This document shows, piece after piece, positions 36,799-47,503 of a stretch of 64,000 nt of DNA (the stretch's first letter is position 1; every line of letters starts with the position of its first letter). Below the pieces are notes generated by a model. The model saw only the letters and a list, made by a program, of their open reading frames with translations. It had not been told where the DNA came from and did not search any database. The stretch comes from Camarhynchus parvulus (Eukaryota > Chordata > Aves > Passeriformes > Thraupidae): contig NC_044590.1 in NCBI RefSeq assembly GCF_901933205.1, positions 9,563,501 through 9,627,500 on the forward strand, written 5' to 3'. Both the position numbers and the translations under genes were made by a program.

Positions 36799-37131
36799 GA
36801 GGGTTCAGTTTTGGAGACCCCCCGGCCCCAGGGGGTAGACAAGTATGGGGGGACAAGAGGTCCCGAGATGAGAGAAAACTGTGCTTTTTTTGGAACTGGT
36901 CAAAGCACCCTTAAAAGGATAACCCTTGAAGCAGCTCTGTTCCTTGTCCAGTGGTGAGAGCGCTGGGCATGCAAGGAAGAGGTCACCATGGCCCCAAGAA
37001 GGACTCCTCTCCTCTTGATGGACTGAAATTGAGTATTTACAGGGTGATGGATGGAGAGTTGAAATTTGGAAGATGTAATGGAAATGTGGTGGGGGGAGGA
37101 GGAAATGTTTTTTGTGGAGTTTTCATTTTCC

Positions 37132-37133
<2 letters not shown>

Positions 37134-37164
<31 letters not shown>
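37134..37164. repeat. (TG)n microsatellite within the LTR
   Basis: About 15 uninterrupted TG dinucleotides sit some 27 bp upstream of the LTR polyadenylation signal. The tract is probably a family feature that expanded after insertion. Confidence 0.95.
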
Positions 37165-37167
<3 letters not shown>

Positions 37168-37313
37168 TTTTTTCCTTTTGTAGTTTAGTTAATAAACTTT
37201 TTTTTCTAAGGTAGAGGCCTGCTTTGCTTATTTCCTGGTCACATCTCACAGCAAACACCAGGGAAGTATATTTTCAGGGGGCACTGGCATTGTGCCAGTG
37301 TCAAACCGTGACA

Positions 37314-37318
37314 ACCAC
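37314..37318 (+). repeat. Right target-site duplication (ACCAC) of solo LTR
   Basis: ACCAC follows the terminal GTGACA of the LTR directly and is identical to the five bases before its start. Removing the LTR and one copy restores a continuous pre-insertion site. Confidence 0.9.
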
Positions 37319-40012
37319 ATCCTTGGTCTCAAGGGGCTTTATTAGGCCTGATCAGAACTGCACACTTTTGAGGAAAAATGAAGTACATTTAAATCTACTG
37401 AAACGTTTTAAAAAACTCTTTCTCCTGTTTTTTTTTTCTTCTGATCATTTTGCCCTGGATACACCCTCAGGCCTTGAGCTTGTAGGACCAGAACCAGCTC
37501 CCAGGAATTGGAGGACTGAAGCCTCAAATGCTGCCATAAACATTTCCAACAGAGCAATATAACAAGGAGGCACCTGCATTTCTAGAGTCCAGCCCTGCAG
37601 AGAAATATCACCTCTGCCCTGCAATCCTGCTTTTGAAGTGACCTGGCTGTGGGTATGATAATGGCTGAGCTGCTCCAACCTCATTAAAGCCAGTGGAGAA
37701 CCTCCTGTGGCTTTTGGGGACACGGGCTCCAGGCTGGCTGTGTGCTGAGGCTGGAGCAGACCACTGGAAATGTCTAAACAAAAGGAAAAAAATGGAACCC
37801 AAATAAACTTGCTAAAAAATGGGGGGTGGCATCTCTGTGGGCAGAGCAGGCTGCAGGCTGTGGGTGCTCACACACAGCCAGGATGTGCCCCGTGCAGCTG
37901 CCCTGGGGTGTTCCCATGCTGGCAGTGCTTTGGGGACTGCCCTGGCTTTTTCTCAGCTGTCTCAGCAGGTGCCCTGTGTGGCATTGCTCCCACAATCATG
38001 ATGTCGTCATCTGGATTGCCTTTGGAATTAAAAATAGCTTCAGACTGGAGTGGTTGGGCCGCGATGGGTCAGCTGGTGGGGAAGGAAAAGCCCCTGTTCT
38101 CCACCCACTGGATATTTTGGAGACCTTGTGCAGGCAAACAGCCAAGGTGTGTGAGTGAGGAGCTTTATTTTGGCAGCACTTGGGTGAAGCCAGCTGGGAA
38201 AAACAACTACTTTTCCATAAAACTTTCTTCTATCCCTGTACCAACATGTTTCAGCACACTCTGGGGAACTCACTGCAATGAGTGACGTAGATGCTGCTGA
38301 GAGACCTCCTAACAAAACTCTGTTTTCCACATTTACCCCAATTAAGAGAACAGGAGTCAAAGTAGGTTGTTGATTTCAGTTCAGTGAGGTGTTTTGGGGT
38401 GGGGGCAAAGGAGGGCTTGAGAGAAATCTGTCTTTTCTGTGAAATAAAGTGGATGTGAAATGAATGAGATGAATATCCACTTTATTTTTTTTGTTGTTAT
38501 TGATTTCTGCCGATGTTGAAAGTTTTGATTTCAAGTGAAACTTTTCTTTTTACCATTTGTAAAAATTTCAGCCACAATTCCAGCCCATGCCAGCAGCAGT
38601 GGTGGGGGTGACGGGTCGGGTATCACATCACACTGAAGATTTCCCCCTCCTTTAGAGTTAATCCTTTCACTTCTCTCTGCTGGGGAGGGGCAGGACATGA
38701 CCTGCTAAAGCCACCCTGAAGTGAAAAATTACTTTAATTCCTAAATGAGCAAAATACTGGGTATTCACCCAATTGCACCATCAGGACCCCTGGAAAGCCT
38801 CAGGAATGGGCAGTGGAGGACTCCAGAGCTGTGTGTGCCCCAGGCAGGGTGCCAGCCCCACAGAGATGCTGCTTCCCCTCCAAACTCACCTGGCTGTCAG
38901 TGAAAGGTCAGTGCTGCCTTTCCCCTGTGCAAGCAGCTTCTCCTGGAGTGACCATGGTGCTGCCAGCTCAGCTTTTGTGGCTGGTCCTTCCAACTCCTCC
39001 CCCCATGTTCAGAAAAGAGGAGCTAAAGGAAACACCTTTGGCTGCAGTGAATATGAAGTGGCTTTTGCCCTTCCCAGCCCAGTGACGTGGGGATTTCTGA
39101 TATTTCCTGAGCAGCTGCTGGGCGCTACACCTTTAGGAGCTCCAGCTCTGAAACCTCCACACCCTTTCCCCGTCAGCAGAATTCACAAAAAAGCAGGTGA
39201 TTAAAAAATCCAAAAACAGCTATAAAAGCCAGCCTGGTGCTCACTTGGATGGAGTGGCTTTGCTCTCAGTTGCCTTTGAAAAGCTGGTGCAACCTCAGTG
39301 TTCTGGAGGCGCTTTTGGGGTGAGATGGGCAATTGGAGTATTCAGACACTATATCCCAGCCCCTACTGAGTTTACTGGAATGGTTTCTTAAATGCAGTGT
39401 GGATGATTTGATTAATTTGGGGCCTCTTCTAAAAATAACTTTTTTCTTTTTCCTTTTTTTTTTTTTTAAAGAATCTATGTGCTGTACTCCTTTATTTTTA
39501 TTTTTTAATAGCTTTTTTCTAAACAAATGTTAGGATCCAGGTGCTTTCTGCCATCTGTGTATGCAGCCAGGCTGAATCAGCCCTGGCTTGTTCTGTTCTT
39601 GGTGGCTGCTGCTCCTCTGACACCTCTCAGATCACACTGACAAGGAAAACTTTTATTCCTCAGCCTGTAATTCCTGTCTCTGTGTGTGGGACAAGCTCAC
39701 ACACCTTGTAACTATTTCACTTCAGCTCAGAACTCATCTCCTCATTACCCAGATATAATTACATCTGACAAAAGTATTGAATGCACCAAAGCACAGAGAA
39801 AAAAGACAGAGGGATTAAACTGATTCAGGTCTCTCATCCCTGAATGTTATGCCCCCAAAAAGAGCTCAAGGAGGAAGAGGATGAATAATTGTTGAAGGAT
39901 GAGTGCTATGATTACAGGGTATGGTATTTCATATGGCGCCTGAAGACTCGGAAAATTATGGAAACTATAAAGAAAAATCAATCACAGTACTAAGATGGGA
40001 GCACATAGGGAT
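37319..40012. other. Non-coding stretch, nothing recognised
   Basis: No gene is recognised despite several frames of 100-171 codons between 37.7 and 39.2 kb. They overlap on both strands in GC-richer sequence and match nothing known. A T14 run at 39454-39467 with TTTATT 26 bp to its right could mark a minus-strand retrocopy, but no body is identifiable. Confidence 0.45.
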
Positions 40013-40035
40013 ATTTGTTTGTTTGTTTGTTTTTT
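40013..40035. repeat. (GTTT)n short microsatellite
   Basis: About five copies of the tetramer GTTT. A simple repeat of the same unit, longer, recurs at 56.25 kb. Confidence 0.85.
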
Positions 40036-40189
40036 AACAGGAAATCAGAGAACCTGATCTGTGACTTAACATCTAACTTTGCATTACAGGTGGGTTTTCA
40101 CAGGCACTGAGGGACAGCCTGGCAGATGCCATGGAGCCTATTGCTAAAAAAAAAAAGAAATAAGCAGGAAATCATTTGAGAAGCATTGA

Positions 40190-40209
40190 TAACAACAACA
40201 ACAACAACA
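40190..40209. repeat. (AAC)n microsatellite
   Basis: Six to seven copies of AAC in a row. Translated on the minus strand it gives a run of cysteines that is artefactual. Confidence 0.85.
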
Positions 40210-40465
40210 GCATTTCTGGAACAGGGTCAGGTGAGAGGGGGGTGATGAGCTGCTGTGGTCAGGGGTGCAGCTGGGGCTGGTGATGGGCAGCCACAGTGGC
40301 TGTGGGGTCACCCAGGTGCTGCTGGTCACTGGGGATGATGCTCGTCCCCTTCTGGAGCCCCTGCATGCCCTGCCTGCCCCTGCTCCTGGGCAGCAGCCTG
40401 CCTGCAACAGGCCTTCCATAAACTTAGCAGCAAGTTTATGTGCTGCTGAAAACTTGTGAAAAGGT

Positions 40466-40550
40466 CGTGGCGAGAGGACGGCGCAATTTCCTCGTAAAAG
40501 CATCGCTGACGCCTGCCAGGGAAAACGTCAGGAGTGGAGGAGAAGCCGTG
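40466..40550. other. Local CpG cluster
   Basis: Nine CpGs occur in about 85 bp (for example GTCGTGGCGAGAGGACGGCG) in an otherwise CpG-poor neighbourhood. Retained CpGs can mean low methylation or selective constraint. The cluster immediately precedes an enhancer-like AT-rich block. No frame or RNA is recognised. Confidence 0.35.
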
Positions 40551-40589
40551 CATCACTGGCTGAAAGTTGCTTTCCTTGTCACCTCTCCT

Positions 40590-41225
40590 GTTTTCTTTTA
40601 ATTACAAAAAGGGGAGGTAAAAACAACTGATGTATCTTCTTGTAACAAACGGAGGAAAAGAGTAAGTAAACACATAGAGGCGTGCCAAAAAAAATTACCT
40701 GGGAAATTCCAAAATGAAAGTATTTAGTTTAAAATTTTCAATTAAGGTTGCTAAGTAACAGCAGTGTATCTACTTATCAGCTCATTTACAAAATCCAAGC
40801 GCTGAAAAGCCAAGACATTAATAGTGGTGGAGATCATAAATCTTATGCTGCTGACATAATAAGCGTACATGCATTATTCTTATCAAGTACAAAGAAAGTA
40901 AATACATATTTCATCACAACAAGCTTAATGCTGACCTCTAAATAAATAGCTGTCTTTCATTAGCAAACTCAAAATAAAACATAAAGCAAACCCTATTAAA
41001 AAGAGCCATAAAAATTATGTATGTAGACACTAATGACACATATTGATCAGCTTCACGTGCAAAGCCATACACATGCATAATTCTGCCACAAATCAACGTG
41101 GTTTTGTGTTTGGTTTTTTTTCTCAAACCAGACATTCCATAATATTCTCAAGGAAACATAATTATCAAGGATTAACTAAAAGTCAGCTGTCACTTTGATA
41201 GATATATGTTTTATATAAACACTCT
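40590..41225. promoter_or_regulatory. Enhancer-like AT-rich block (inferred)
   Basis: About 630 bp of non-repetitive AT-rich DNA crowded with factor-like words: TTTTAATTACAAAA, TACATGCATTATTC, CACATGCATAATTC, ATAATTATCAAGGATTAAC and AAGTCAGCTGTCAC. No frame exceeds about 65 codons. The texture resembles long vertebrate conserved non-coding elements near developmental genes. This is inference, and conservation was not testable. Confidence 0.35.
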
Positions 41226-43924
41226 TGTAAGCCTCAGTACTCACTGTGCCTCTTTAAGAGCACTTTACCATTGTAACTGAGCTTACCAAAGGAATATGGT
41301 TTTAAAGGTCAGAGTTCTAAAGGCTGCTGAGTTCTGCTGGGACGTTCTGCTGTGCTGTGTTTTGTGCTTCAGAAAGCTCTGTCTCTCTGCTTGGTGCTAA
41401 TTAGGAGAGTCCCTTGTAATCAGTGGCATCATTCCAATTTCCATTAGCTAAGTTTTGGAGTCCAAGGGCTGTTCCTTCCATGGTTGCCCCATTTCAGTCG
41501 AGCACTTCTCCATATGCCAGCCCTTCTGCAGGTGCTTAAGCTCAGAGAAGTGCTCATGTTTGGGTGTTGGGATGGATCACACGGGTGATGCGGGAACATG
41601 GAGGAATGGGCTGGCCACACCTCAAAACCCCAACCCCAAGGTGCTTTGTCAAGCACTCTTTGTATTTTTCAGGCATTTTGGCTGTTTCCAGGGGACAGAC
41701 CCTGAACCTCCAGCCAGGCCCATGTCAGCAGGTGTTGGATCCTTTGTGGAGATGTGGCAAAACCAAGCTGAAGCAGCACAGATGGAATGGTGAGGGCAAG
41801 GGCTGAAGGGGAACAGCACTGCAGCCTCGATGGACCAGGGTGGTTCCCTGGGCAGTTTGTTGTTTGAGAAGATGACATCAATTTCTCACAGGTTTTAATC
41901 AGCATTGTCGAGGCTCCAGGTCCCAGCCTGCCATGAGCCAACATTCCTGGCTGTGCTGAGGTCTCCCAGCCAAGCCTTCCCACATGACATTCATGGACTG
42001 AGACTTTCTGCTGGATGAACAACTGATTTTGACTCCTTGTAGGCAGCATTTGCTCTGCAGTTATTGCCACAATATACCAAATCCTTTTTAGAAAAAAAAA
42101 AAATCACACTAAGTGCACTGAAGTTCATATTGTCACTGAAAGAAACTTCTGAAAACTCGTGGATAATAGTTAAATCCATTCAGCTTTGAACACTTTAAAA
42201 ACTGATCAGACCTCTTTCTTAAAGCCCTGAAGTGCTTTTAACTCCCACTGAAGCCAATCAGGGCTCTTTGAAAGCAGTGAATGGCAGAACTAGCCCCTGA
42301 AACATGTGAGCCCAGCTACTGAGAGTGGAAGCAGAAAATAGGTTACCCCTCCCAGCAGAAAAATGCAGATGTGAATTAACGCCACATATGTAATGACATT
42401 TAAAAGCTACATTCAGTAAATCTTATTCAGAGTGAGGAAGAAATATGAAAGAAATCCATCAACATTAATTTAACTCAGACAAATAACTATTACTCAATGT
42501 AAGCCAAATTGCAAACTGCAAGGACTCATGTATCAGTATATTTTAATGATCACTCCACCCCCAAAAATGTTTAGACAAAAAGTGGATAAAGTAGTCCTTT
42601 CATTCAATAGCTCATTTACAAAAAAGAAAAAAACAAAAAAAGAAAAGGAGCAAAACTGTGCTGAAATTTGAATTAAAGTGTTCATTTTGAAGTAATGAAG
42701 AACTATAAAAAAATCTCTCAGGTTCTTAACTCCCCTCCTCCTGGGAGAAAGAGAAGTGAAGAGAAAGAAGTTTGTGTAGCTGTTCGTGTTGTGCAGAAAG
42801 CAAGACTTTTTCAAAGCCTTTCAGCTCTGCTGATGAGGAAAAAAATGTTTTTCTTTGAAACTAGTTACATTGCTGCCCTTCCCTGTTTTCTCCTCCCATA
42901 TTTCTTGGATGGAGCACGAGGTGGTGAGAGGAAGAACATCTCTGTGTGGGCAGAGAACCACTAGGAAGGCACTTCCCTTTAAAATTCCTCTTCTTTTACC
43001 TTGTAAGTAAATTCAGAAGGGATAGAAAATTGGGAGAAAGTGGAGAAAACCCCCAGGCTTCTTTCCCAGTAGCACTGATTCGAATTTTGGCTGCCTCCTC
43101 TTCCCAATAATCCACTTCATTTTCCCCACTGCAAGAAAGGAAAGCCTGGGCTCAGACCTGGAACAATGGTGATGATGATGAGAGCAACACTGGTTTCAGA
43201 TTAATGTTGAGCAAAGAATTAGCAATTAAAATGTTGATTGCCACCATAGCCAGTCCTTTTCCTTCACCAGCACTGAGAGCACATGGCTGTTGTACAGGGA
43301 TGTGCAGTGATGGGAGAAAAAGTATTTTAAGACAGAGGTAGGGGAAAAAGTCTGTGTTTTAGATTTTTGCATTAAAAGTGGAGGGAATAGCTTGTGTAGG
43401 CAAAGAATAACATACACTGGATGCTATGCATATGTCAAAGATATTTTTAAATAAAAAATTAAGCAAAATAAAGGTATTTCAAACTTAATAATTTTATAGA
43501 CTATAATCAGTTTGTGTTAATCTGTCTAAGCATGTCAGTGATGACAGCACTTCCCTGTAGCCAGATAATAAATGAGAGTCTAAGAAGCAAAGAAATTCAG
43601 AGGCTTATTTGGTATGCTTTGTATGCTGGAAGAAGTAATTTATGTCCATTTAGATTCACTAGGATATATTTAATCTTGAGTCTGAATTTATCTTTAAAAT
43701 CTATATGTATGGGATACTGAGAAAGAAAATGCTTTACACCTGCTGATACCTGCCTGTGTGGCTGTGCCACTTGCACTGTTTATTTTAGAAAAACAAATGG
43801 GGGTTTTCTGGTTGTTTTTTTTTTTTTTTTTGATCCCTTCAAGAGGGTGCAGAACTAATTTTTAGCCCATTATGGAGGTAATCTTGCCTTGCTTATTTGA
43901 CTTGGGCTGTTTCCATAACATCTG

Positions 43925-44065
43925 CTTTCGTGCAGAGGCGCGGGGCGCTCCGTGGATGGAAGCAGCTCTGTATGTGGTTACATTCACATGTTGTTCACTT
44001 AATGAAACCCGGGCAGTTGGCCCGTGTTTGAAACACATCTGAGCCACAGAGAGCTGCTCCACGCT
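43925..44065. other. Small CpG cluster
   Basis: CpGs are concentrated around CAGAGGCGCGGGGCGCTCCG and continue at lower density for about 100 bp. It is too short for a classical CpG island. A 99-codon minus frame covers it without recognisable content. Confidence 0.3.
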
Positions 44066-44507
44066 GCTGCTGTCCAGGAACCTCAAAAGGAGGGACAGGG
44101 CATTGTCTGGGCTTTCTTGAGGGAGCTCAGCTAAAAATATTAGGGGAAAAAAAGTGTGCATGCTTTCCTAAAGCAACCAGGAATGCACAAGGAAATTCTG
44201 GATCAGGTGCTAAGGGATGTTCTTAAACAGAGACGGAGGAAATGTTCTTGCCAATGCTTTTAAATTGCTTTATACTGAGTGTTCTCACCTGTTGGCTCTC
44301 GGTGCTCTGCACAGAAGTCCAGCTTTTGCCAGGTTCATGGGCAGAAGTGGATGGACTTGTTTTGAGTCTAAACCTGAATCTCCAACTCACCTGTGTGGTT
44401 CCCTCCTTCCCTCAGTGACCAGCACTGGCACCCACTGGGCAGCGCAGGAGCTTCACCTTCCGCAGAACACGTCACCTGGAAATGCTCTGGTGCCTTTCTC
44501 TCTCTAT

Positions 44508-44529
44508 ATATACATTTTCAAATGTATAT
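44508..44529. repeat. 10-bp palindrome, AT-rich hairpin
   Basis: ATATACATTT and AAATGTATAT are exact reverse complements separated by TC. A CT-rich run and TATATATA precede it. A cruciform-prone AT palindrome of this size can arise by chance. Confidence 0.6.
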
Positions 44530-46566
44530 GATTTCAGCTGGCAGATAAAAAATAAACTTGCGAACAGATTTTTTTTCCTGTGAAAGCCGCAGAAAAATTC
44601 AAATTTTAAATATTGTCGCCCAAAAGCAAAGATGTCATTTTATTCACTGTATTTTTCAAAATTATTTCCATAATTTCAATTAATCCCTTTAGTCAGTGAA
44701 GTGGGGAAGGAGGCAAGAAGGTTCTGGTGTGGAACGAGAGCTATCAAAGGTGAAGTTAACTATTAAACCCTTACAATAATTTTCTGGTGAGTGTGACTAT
44801 GCAGGACTCTTCTTTCCCCCATGGGCAGTCCCAAGGTAGGAGCTGGCTTTTCCCAAATCCACACACATTCCTTGCTGGGATACAAACCCCACTGTGTGCT
44901 GTTTGCTAATGTAAAGGTATTTGTCCTCCCCAAATCACAGCAGAAATAAACTGATCTATTCTGAAGCCAACCCAGGCCCAAAGGCTTCTTTATGTATTTA
45001 TTCACAAGCTGCTGTTTTATCGCAGGGCATGTGTCAGCCAGCAATTCATTCCTTTCTGTTCCAGGGATTTCATGCTATGGGAAGTGCTGGGGGTTTTTGA
45101 ATAAGGCAGCAGGGAAAGCCAAATGCTTGTGGCTCTCAGGAGAGGCAGAGGGACATGGCAGGGAGAGGAGCATGCCAGGGGGGATGGAGAGGGAAAAAGC
45201 ATCTCAGGGCTCACACTGTTTGCATCACTGCTTGGAGTGCCACCTCATCAGCAGGTAATGCAATCCTGGGGATTGCTTCACAGAGCTGCATCACCACCAG
45301 GAACTGCTGAGGTCAGTGGGTGTTCAGGTGGAGATGCCCTGAGTCAGAGAAGACATCAGCTGATGGAGCAGATCAAGAGGCTGGTTGTGATTTTATTTCT
45401 TTTTTTCCCAAGATAATAGACATTATCCTGAACTCCAGCTTGGTGAGATGAAAGTGCTCTTGTACCACACTGCTCCCAGCCTGTGAATCGAAACCAGACA
45501 CACACACACAAAGTGCTATCATTTATGACGTTAGAATTTTATTTTTTTGGCCACTTTGAGCCCAGCTCTGCTAGTAGCTACATATTTCCAGAAGGATTTG
45601 AATGCACAGAGTTGTGAGAGCAGGTTTTGGTCTTCAGTTTGTGGCAGCTGGAGCTCTTTCCTTGGGAGCCCCCAAGCTCTGGCCATCAGTGTCAGCTCTC
45701 ACATAACTGACCTTGAGATCTTCCAGCATCTAAACCAGGAGAGAATGTGGCTGCACAAGACTGTGTGTGGGTAGGTGTGTTTGAGAGAGATAATTATTGG
45801 GTAAGGCAAGAAAACATTTACCTACTGCTGTAAAGTGTTCTCTGAAGACAAGAAGAATCCCTATCCTTTAGCCTTTTAATTGATTTTAATTATTCAAAGC
45901 TCTTTCTCTCCGTGCTCAAATAGCAGTGTGATACAATATTGTTGCAAGTGTCTTGGTGTCTTTTGAGATACTTAAATATGAATAGCTGGGAAACTGGTGC
46001 CTGCTCTCCCTCTCAAGCACACAGCCAAATCTTGCTGTGCAAGGCAGAGCCCACCACACAAGAGCCAGATTATTCTAACAGCACTCTTCATTTCATGGGG
46101 ATTCATTTAAGTGGATTCCACACAATACTCTAAAAATGTTATGAGAGATGATTCTAATAAGGCAGAAGCCACTACGGCATTTAAGGGGAATTTAATCTTA
46201 TTCTCCTACCACATGAAAAGGAGAGAAGTGCTGACATTTCAGCCCACTACTGGCCTGCCTCACAAACATTTCAAACTGTGCTTTTCCTTTTTACAGCTGT
46301 GTATTCCACTTACACACACGTGTAGATTGCATCAAACCCCTTTTTCTCCCCTGTGATCCCCTGCTCACCTTCCTGCACTTTGGAAAAGACAGACACAGAG
46401 AAGGGTCTGGTTGCAGCCTTCAGAAGCTGAAATGACTCTGGTGTGAGGAGCTGGGGTGTGCTGAGCCACACTGCACTGCCCTCATGCAATCCCAACAGCC
46501 AGGAATGTTTAAAGTGTGTGCTGGCACATGGGGAGCAGTGCTGCAGTGTGCATTGGGGCAGTGGGT

Positions 46567-46650
46567 CATTGCTGGGATTCACTGCTGCACGGGCAAGGCT
46601 GCCCAGTCCATTGCTGGGATTTACTGCTGCATGGGCAAGGCTGCCCAGTC
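46567..46650. repeat. 42-bp perfect-length tandem duplication
   Basis: Unit 1 (46567-46608) and unit 2 (46609-46650) are directly adjacent, equal in length and differ at two positions, both C versus T. One of these is a CpG in unit 1 (GCACGGG) and CA/TG in unit 2, consistent with deamination after duplication. Because 42 is a multiple of three, frames through it show a 14-residue repeat. No known gene is present. Confidence 0.93.
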
Positions 46651-47430
46651 CACCAGAGTGGGAGGAACACACTGAGTCCTTGCCATTGCTCCTCTCAGCT
46701 GTTCTGGGTTTGGCTGTCCTGTCAGAGCCCTCTGTAGGAACCTGCCCCAGTGCTGCAGGGGCTGTCGTGTGTCTCATGGACTGGTTTGTGATCCCACGAG
46801 CACAGAGGTGAATGGAGGAGAATGAGCAAGCTTTTGGCAGCTAAGGGATGCTGCTGAAATATTTAGGTGTGTTCACACACAGGTTCACTGGAAGAGTTTG
46901 CAAAAGAGGGAGGCCCTATTCACCACAAGCAGCAGTGGAAGTAGGCTGGCTGGAGGTGCAGGGCTGCTCAGGTGTGGCTGTTCTGAGTCTTCTCCCTCTC
47001 CTAAGGCTGGACAATCCTTCCACACAGGCTGGTTTTCTACAGAGCACTTCCCAGCCCAGCCTTCCACACTGTGCTTGGACCTCCTGCTCCTGCCTCACGC
47101 CCCTGCTCTGAGCCACACAGCCCCAGGGCAAGGCTTGGGGTGCCTGAAGCATCAGAGGGCTCCGCTGGCTTTGCTCTTCCCACTGCCTCTCCCACTCCCT
47201 GTTGCACAAACCAGCCCTCCTCCTTCCTGAGGCATATTCCTGCCATTCTGCTTCCCGGGAGTTGGCTTCCTGGGGTAGCCTTCATCCCTGTGATTGAGCT
47301 GATTTACCCAACCCTGTTCCTGCTCCTCCCTCTGATAATATTAGCTTATCTATTGCATATGCCAGGTATAAAGTCACAAAGGTAATTATCCTTCCAGCCA
47401 TCCTCTGGAGTGGCTGTTTTTCCAATGCTG
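46651..47430. other. Non-coding stretch, nothing recognised
   Basis: GC-richer unique DNA with overlapping chance frames on both strands (up to 110 codons). No domain or RNA is recognised. Confidence 0.5.
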
Positions 47431-47503
47431 TTTAGTGGTGGGTTAATGCTTGGATTCGATGGCCTTAGAGGGCTTTTCAATCCTAAATGATTCTGTGATT
47501 CTA
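47431..47503 (+). mobile_element. CR1 LINE 3' end (5'-truncated)
   Basis: The sequence follows the CR1 3' wording: GTGGTGGGTTAATGC, then TTGGATTCGATGGCC, then TTAGAGGGCTTTTCAATCC, ending TAAATGATTCTGTGATTCTA, the family's diagnostic terminal repeat. The copy is very short and lacks coding parts. Together with the 11.78 kb copy it anchors the identification of the window as avian. Confidence 0.92.

Larger units (their letters stand above)
36058..37313 (+). mobile_element. Solo LTR, 1,256 bp, with intact target-site duplication
   Basis: The element begins TGTCGTGGGTTT and ends AAACCGTGACA, so its edges form the short TG...CA inverted repeat expected of an LTR. It is bracketed by a perfect ACCAC duplication. 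Inside are a purine- and GC-rich U3 with two copies of GGGCAGCCCCCC (about 36353 and 36403), a (TG)n tract, and AATAAA at 37191-37196 about 115 bp from the 3' edge. No gag, pol or env sequence and no second LTR are present, consistent with LTR-LTR recombination. The end CACTGGCATTGTGCCAGTG is a palindromic word I recall from passerine ERV LTRs. The unbroken duplication suggests fairly recent insertion. Confidence 0.9.
41226..46566. other. Non-coding stretch, nothing firm
   Basis: No gene is recognised in about 5.3 kb. It contains a T17 homopolymer (43815-43831), a small CpG cluster (43925-44065) and a 10-bp palindromic hairpin (44508-44529). Frames up to 133 codons have no known match. Confidence 0.5.

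Noticed and set aside
31250..37313. A full-length provirus formed by the LTR-like units
   Set aside because: The units differ in sequence and orientation, and no gag-, pol- or env-like frame lies between them, so they are separate solo LTRs.
37770..38285. 171-codon plus ORF as a gene
   Set aside because: GC-richer DNA with overlapping frames on both strands (including 110 and 106 codons), no recognisable domain.
39454..39500. Second poly(T)-marked retrocopy
   Set aside because: T-rich DNA extends on both sides, so the tract and TTTATT words are likely chance.
43070..43100. tRNA B-box (GATTCGAATTT near 43079)
   Set aside because: No A-box at proper distance and no cloverleaf can be drawn.
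46567..46650. CRISPR-like or minisatellite array
   Set aside because: Only two directly adjacent copies without spacers, in a vertebrate genome.
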